DNA from: Rhodospirillales bacterium
GTDB taxonomy: Bacteria; Pseudomonadota; Alphaproteobacteria; Micavibrionales; Micavibrionaceae
NCBI GenBank assembly: GCA_020638395.1
Contig: JACKIP010000005.1
Coordinates: 1 to 64,000 of the forward strand
DNA length: 64,000 nucleotides
Direction of reading: 5' to 3'
The number at the start of each line of letters is the position of its first letter. Within the stretch, counting starts at the first letter, position 1. Position numbers and translations under genes: made by a program. Below, piece after piece: positions 60,729 through 64,000 of the stretch. The notes under the pieces are model-generated. The model ran no database searches. It saw nothing but the letters and a program-made list of their open reading frames with translations, and was not told the DNA's origin.

Positions 60729-61004
60729 ATGAAAAAAATAGCAAACTTTGCGATGATGGCAATTTTTTGCCTGTCTTTATCGGGGTGTACGCGCAGCATC
60801 ATAGATTTCCCATTCGATCTGATGTCTTGTGCTGGAGCAGTCGTACCGTTTGGAGGAACGCAGTGTTCTCTTATCCCGCCCCTCATTGGCCCGACGGCGT
60901 CGAGCAAAAAACAACCCTCTTTCTCCCGATCTTATGATAATTACATGGTGAGAAACTACAAGCCGCCGAAGCTGACAGCACCGCGGAAAACATGGGGGGA
61001 TTAG
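60729..61004 (+). CDS. Small lipoprotein
   Basis: The 91-residue protein starts MKKIANFAMMAIFCLSLSGC, with a lipobox LSGC ending at residue 20, so it is lipid-anchored. The mature part has a Cys pair (about residues 32 and 43) and a basic tail (NYKPPKLTAPRKTWGD). I do not recognise it. AAAGGAGAG lies 5 bases before the ATG. The longer frame from 60672 crosses the promoter and is not used. The twin operators upstream point to tight control. Confidence 0.75.
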   Translation: MKKIANFAMMAIFCLSLSGCTRSIIDFPFDLMSCAGAVVPFGGTQCSLIPPLIGPTASSKKQPSFSRSYDNYMVRNYKPPKLTAPRKTWGD

Positions 61005-61015
61005 ACAGACCGCCT

Positions 61016-61354
61016 TTAAATCGGCATCCGCATAATTTCCTGATAGGCGGAAATCATGCGGTCGCGGACAGCCATGGTCGTTTGCAGGGTCATTTCTGCT
61101 GCCGAAACAGCCTGAATCAGCTCGGGCAGGGTTGTCTCCCCGGTAATGGCTTTGGCCGAAGCGACCTCTCCCTGCTTTAGAGTTTCCAGAGAGCTTTGGG
61201 CGGCCTTTTTGACCATCCCCATAAAATCACCGCCCCCGGATTGAGTCCCGGATGCACTGCCGGTGTCATCCGAATCACCCCCCGCCACGCCCTGCACCTG
61301 ACGGGCGATGGTTTTATAGGCATTGGCGGCATTCAGGGAATCGGAAATGGTCAT
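61016..61354 (-). CDS. fliE: Flagellar hook-basal body protein FliE
   Basis: The 112-residue MS-ring/rod junction protein has the typical second half: SLETLKQGEVASAKAITGE, then LPELIQAVSAAEMTLQTTMAVRDRMISAYQEIMRMPI. It is the last gene of the minus-strand flgB-flgC-fliE set, 31 bases after flgC. The N-terminal half contains a Gly/Ser-rich linker (GGDSDDTGSASGTQSGG). Confidence 0.93.
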   Translation of the reverse strand: MTISDSLNAANAYKTIARQVQGVAGGDSDDTGSASGTQSGGGDFMGMVKKAAQSSLETLKQGEVASAKAITGETTLPELIQAVSAAEMTLQTTMAVRDRMISAYQEIMRMPI

Positions 61355-61385
61355 GTCTGCTCCTTACAATCTCCAGTGTAGCACA

Positions 61386-61802
61386 TTACGCCCGCAAAAT
61401 ATCAACTGTTCTTTGTGCCATGGCGCGGCTTTGCTCAATCATCCCCAGATTTGCTTCATAGCTGCGCTGCGCCTCCCGAAAGTCGGCCATTTCGATGATC
61501 GGGTTTATGTTTGGCATTTTTACGTAGCCATTCGCATCGGCGCCGGGATGATCCGGCATGAATTTCAATGGAAAGGGTTTATCGGTTTTATCGACGATTT
61601 TATCAACCTTTACCAGATCAATTCCAAGCTGTTTATCCATCTCATTTTTAAAGACCATCCGTTTGCGTTTATACGGATCTTCATTGGGGGTTCCGGCGGC
61701 AGACTCAGCATTTGCAACGTTTTCCGCCAGCATCCGAATCCGCTCACTCTGAGCCCTCATCCCGTAAGAAGACGCTGTCATTGCGCCAAAAAGATTATCC
61801 AT
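61386..61802 (-). CDS. flgC: Flagellar basal-body rod protein FlgC
   Basis: The 138-residue rod protein has the N-terminal helix SSYGMRAQSERIRMLAENVANAESA and the TPNEDPYKRKRMVF segment, then VKMPNINPIIEMADFREAQRSYEANLGMIEQSR, all standard for FlgC. It lies between flgB and fliE, with a 26-base gap after flgB. Confidence 0.95.
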   Translation of the reverse strand: MDNLFGAMTASSYGMRAQSERIRMLAENVANAESAAGTPNEDPYKRKRMVFKNEMDKQLGIDLVKVDKIVDKTDKPFPLKFMPDHPGADANGYVKMPNINPIIEMADFREAQRSYEANLGMIEQSRAMAQRTVDILRA

Positions 61803-61828
61803 GCGTTAGTTCCTTTCAAAATTCTATT

Positions 61829-62242
61829 CTACTGCCCGCGTCCAATCGCCGTTTTCATCATGCCGATGGATTTGGCATACAGGCTTGTCATCATGTTGTA
61901 ATCCATCGTGTTTTGAGAGGCTTTGATAAGCTCTTCCTCCAGCACAACCGCATTTCCGGCCGGGGCAACCTCGTACGTTACCTTGCGCTCCTGCGTTTTG
62001 CCGGTATCGACCTCACCCGCCGCAGGAATATGTTTTTTATCGGTTGTCTCCAGATGGACCGACTTCACAGGCCCTTCCGTCAGATTTTTTAAGACGGAGG
62101 AAAAATCAGCTTTGGTCAGGTCTTTGGGACGATAATTCGGCGTATCGGCATTGGCCACATTCTGCGCCAGAAGTTTTTGCCGCTGGTCCAGATAATTCAT
62201 TTTTGCCGACATGGCTTTGAAAAGTGCTATATCCTGTGTCAT
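61829..62242 (-). CDS. flgB: Flagellar basal-body rod protein FlgB
   Basis: The 137-residue rod protein begins MTQDIALFKAMSAKMNYLDQ and contains KLLAQNVANADTPNYRPKDL, the family signature. The C-terminal QNTMDYNMMTSLYAKSIGMMKTAIGRG is also typical. No Shine-Dalgarno sequence precedes the ATG at 62242. The sigma-54-type element just upstream (62254-62270) would place the transcript start only a few bases before it, so the message may be nearly leaderless. Confidence 0.95.
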   Translation of the reverse strand: MTQDIALFKAMSAKMNYLDQRQKLLAQNVANADTPNYRPKDLTKADFSSVLKNLTEGPVKSVHLETTDKKHIPAAGEVDTGKTQERKVTYEVAPAGNAVVLEEELIKASQNTMDYNMMTSLYAKSIGMMKTAIGRGQ

Positions 62243-62253
62243 GCTAAAGAAAA

Positions 62254-62270
62254 TGCAGGAACCGTGCCAA
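62254..62270 (-). promoter_or_regulatory. Sigma-54-type promoter of flgB-flgC-fliE
   Basis: On the minus strand TTGGCACGGTTCCTGCA matches YTGGCACGRNNNTTGCW at all but one defined position, with GG-N10-GC spacing exact. It overlaps the ribosome-binding region and the first base of the start codon of the divergent FlhB-C-like gene at 62270, so the two units may affect each other. Confidence 0.8.
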
Positions 62271-62629
62271 TGGTAAAAAAGAACGATTATGGGGAAGGTC
62301 AGAACGATCCCCTTAAGCCTCTGAATATAAAGGACAAACCAAAGAGACTAACGGCGGTTGCGCTCAAGGACCGCACGGCGGAGCGTGATATCCCGCAGAT
62401 TACCGCCGCCGGACGGGGAAAAATTGCCGAGCAGATCCTGAAACTGGCAGAAGAAAACGGAGTCAAAATCCGTGAAGACTCAACCCTTGCCGAGATGCTG
62501 GCCACCATCGAGATTGACAGCCCCATCCCCTCCGAAGCCTTCATGGCGGTGGCCGAAATTCTTGCCTATGTTTACCGGGCGAACGGACAACCCAACCCGT
62601 TCGATGCGATTTTGGAAGAGCTTGATTAA
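62270..62629 (+). CDS. FlhB C-terminal domain-like protein
   Basis: The 119-residue protein matches the cytoplasmic domain of FlhB/EscU export switch proteins: PQITAAGRGKIAEQILKLAEENGVKIREDSTLAEMLATIEIDSPIPSEAFMAVAEILAYVYR. It lacks the membrane part and the self-cleaving NPTH site. Such stand-alone FlhB-like proteins can partly replace the FlhB C-domain in export. The ATG at 62270 is chosen because of AGGA upstream; the longer frame runs back into flgB. Confidence 0.88.
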   Translation: MVKKNDYGEGQNDPLKPLNIKDKPKRLTAVALKDRTAERDIPQITAAGRGKIAEQILKLAEENGVKIREDSTLAEMLATIEIDSPIPSEAFMAVAEILAYVYRANGQPNPFDAILEELD

Positions 62630-63231
62630 ATAATAAATTGTGGATGGGACTGCGCGTTAGATTCTACTTCTGCCATCCATGCCAGAACTTCACTCGAGTC
62701 CGTAACTACCAGATAGGAGAGATATAATTGAGGAAAAGCCGGATTTTTCTCATTAAAAACATCATCATAATCAGGAATGGACGTTCTCCCCCCTGATTGT
62801 AAATCAAATCCCAGCCGTTGCAGCATAGAGGCCTGGGTTTGATTAACCATATCGTGACGATAATGCTTCCCACTAAATTCTTGTGCAAACTGCTCATAAA
62901 CACGAAAAAATCCGGACGTGCCATTATCTATCCGGGTTGGATTATTCCAATCGGGATTTTTTCCCAGAATAGACAGCATTAATTCCATGTGGCTCCCGCT
63001 TTCGCAACCATAGAAATTTCCATCAGGGTCAATAATACCAAACTCTGTGTTTTTATCATGAAACGGGATATATCCTAACGCATCTCTATCTTTAGCTTGA
63101 AGGATTTTTTGCCCCGACAAATCCTTCTCATTAAATGAAAATCCCCTACCTATTAGATTTGACCACGTCCACACCCCCCGGATAAATGTTAGCTGCCATG
63201 GAAAATCATTCTTAATCATGTAATAATTCAT
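62626..63231 (-). CDS. Hypothetical protein within the flagellar cluster
   Basis: The 201-residue protein begins MNYYMIKNDFPWQLTFIRGVWTWS and is rich in aromatic residues and Asn/Asp, without a signal peptide or membrane segments. Segments such as FGIIDPDGNFYGCESGSHMELML and QASMLQRLGFDL look like a folded globular domain. I do not recognise it. It is more AT-rich than its flagellar neighbours, lies on the opposite strand to fliO, and overlaps the end of the FlhB-like gene by four bases. It may be a later insertion. Confidence 0.65.
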   Translation of the reverse strand: MNYYMIKNDFPWQLTFIRGVWTWSNLIGRGFSFNEKDLSGQKILQAKDRDALGYIPFHDKNTEFGIIDPDGNFYGCESGSHMELMLSILGKNPDWNNPTRIDNGTSGFFRVYEQFAQEFSGKHYRHDMVNQTQASMLQRLGFDLQSGGRTSIPDYDDVFNEKNPAFPQLYLSYLVVTDSSEVLAWMAEVESNAQSHPQFII

Positions 63232-63271
63232 GTTACTGTCTTAAATAATTTTTATAAAAAATGCAATTTTC

Positions 63272-63571
63272 ATGAATACCGAACATATCCTCAACACCTT
63301 CCTCGCCCTGATTTTTGTGCTGGCTCTGATGGGGCTATTGGCCCTGCTGGCGAAAAAACTTAATCTGGGTCAGATCGGCGGGCAAAGCCGCACGAAGCGC
63401 CTGAAAATCGTCGAAGTACTGATGCTGGACGCCAAACACCGGGCGGTCATTTTACAGCGGGATGACAAACAACATCTTGTCATTCTCTCTCATAACGGCG
63501 ACACTGTAATTGAGACATTTAAACCAGATCATGAGACTCTATCCGAAGATAATGTTAAACCTATTCTCTGA
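63272..63571 (+). CDS. fliO: Flagellar biosynthetic protein FliO
   Basis: The 99-residue protein has a single N-terminal membrane helix (about 8-28) and a short cytoplasmic domain with RLKIVEVLMLDAKHRAVILQRDDKQHLVILSHNGDTVIE, the usual FliO pattern. It helps FliP assemble in the export gate. Its 3' end overlaps the fliP start by 20 bases in another frame. Confidence 0.88.
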   Translation: MNTEHILNTFLALIFVLALMGLLALLAKKLNLGQIGGQSRTKRLKIVEVLMLDAKHRAVILQRDDKQHLVILSHNGDTVIETFKPDHETLSEDNVKPIL

Positions 63572-64000
63572 GCACCGGTTCCCACAATACCGTTGGAGGA
63601 CCTTGCTCCTGCCGCTTTTGGCGGTTGGAGCCATGGCGTTTAGCCTCGCCGCCGACGCGCAGGAAATCACGATTGATCTGGGGGATGAAGGACAGAACGG
63701 CACCTTTAGCGGCCGGATTATCCAGATGGTTGCGCTCCTGACGGTTTTATCGTTGGCCCCCTCCATTCTGATTATGATGACCAGCTTTACACGGATTGTG
63801 GTCGTGTTGTCGTTTCTGCGGACCGCCATCGGGATTCAGCAAACCCCGCCCAATACAGTCATGATCTCTCTGGCCCTGTTTTTGACCTTCTTTATCATGG
63901 CCCCAACATTCCAGGCCGCCTACACGCAAGGCGTCGCCCCGCTGGTCGCGGAAGAAATCGACGAAATGGAAGCGTTCGAGCGCACCGTCAATCCCTTTAA
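63552..64000 (+). CDS. fliP: Flagellar biosynthetic protein FliP, partial
   Basis: An ATG at 63552 begins a frame open to the window end (149 residues seen). After a signal peptide (RTLLLPLLAVGAMAFSLAADA) the mature protein shows MVALLTVLSLAPSILIMMTSFTRIVVVLSFLRTAIGIQQTPPN, the FliP signature, and the following membrane helix. FliP forms the export gate with FliQ and FliR. The rest lies outside the window. Confidence 0.95.
   Translation, partial: MLNLFSEHRFPQYRWRTLLLPLLAVGAMAFSLAADAQEITIDLGDEGQNGTFSGRIIQMVALLTVLSLAPSILIMMTSFTRIVVVLSFLRTAIGIQQTPPNTVMISLALFLTFFIMAPTFQAAYTQGVAPLVAEEIDEMEAFERTVNPF

Overview
The window is a gene-dense piece of chromosome from a motile Gram-negative alphaproteobacterium. 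Lineage signals are FliX next to DksA, a CobT-type cobaltochelatase subunit, a DUF4167 protein, the MerR regulator directly after ihfA, an intracellular PHA depolymerase, GatCAB, and flagellar genes in the order flgF-flgG-flgA-flgH behind a sigma-54 promoter. Several proteins suggest a deep-branching group such as Micavibrionales or Rhodospirillales-like bacteria, but that placement is inference. About seventy protein genes and one tRNA gene can be supported.

Layout. 1-746: an AT-rich partial gene lies against the 3' end of a tRNA-Pro gene and looks like the edge of an integrated element. 811-6359: MerR regulator, ihfA, rpsI-rplM, a Trm112-like protein, a LON-domain protein and acetoacetyl-CoA synthetase. 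6459-17781: cobT, a LuxR solo, an M3 peptidase, mnmD, adenosine kinase, a dicarboxylate symporter, lactate dehydrogenase, a GGDEF protein and a secreted protein. 17925-21308: the minus-strand run of a small protein, rpiA, glyA, nrdR and ribE. 21465-28434: DUF389 protein, ubiH-like monooxygenase, then the minus-strand run lysC, rodZ-like, ispG, TetR, HAD phosphatase. 28541-33617: two unknown proteins, an M48 lipoprotein protease, dksA, fliX, a CMP-kinase-like protein and rpmB. 33701-45444: tgt, a degenerate GGDEF protein, phaZ, a YgjP-like peptidase, ruvX, gatC-gatA-(Cys-rich secreted protein)-gatB, terD, prfA and prmC. 45644-49630: DUF4167 gene and flgFGAH. 49751-56160: a five-gene minus-strand operon of DUF2892, sulfide:quinone oxidoreductase, RND/MMPL transporter, LolA-like protein and outer-membrane barrel. 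56585-61004: rpsU, ggt, Na/Pi cotransporter and a small lipoprotein under paired operators. 61016-64000: fliE-flgC-flgB (minus), a divergent FlhB-C-like gene, an unknown gene, fliO and the start of fliP, cut by the window end.

Working together. The flagellar genes are split into two blocks, each with a sigma-54-type -24/-12 element with exact GG-N10-GC spacing. The housekeeping genes cover translation (S9, L13, L28, S21, RF1, PrmC, GatCAB, Tgt, MnmD), one-carbon, riboflavin and isoprenoid synthesis, and storage polymer and acetoacetate use (phaZ, aacS). The SQR/RND operon joins sulfide oxidation to an envelope lipid-type exporter and is the most system-like unexplained cluster.

Between genes there is a dispersed palindromic repeat (eight copies, TGGATT ... 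AATGACG with variable hairpin cores), a second repeat of the CTCTGCGTCTCTGCGG type (three copies), and a 46-bp perfect palindrome flanked by a 5-bp direct repeat. No CRISPR array, rRNA or intact insertion sequence was seen.
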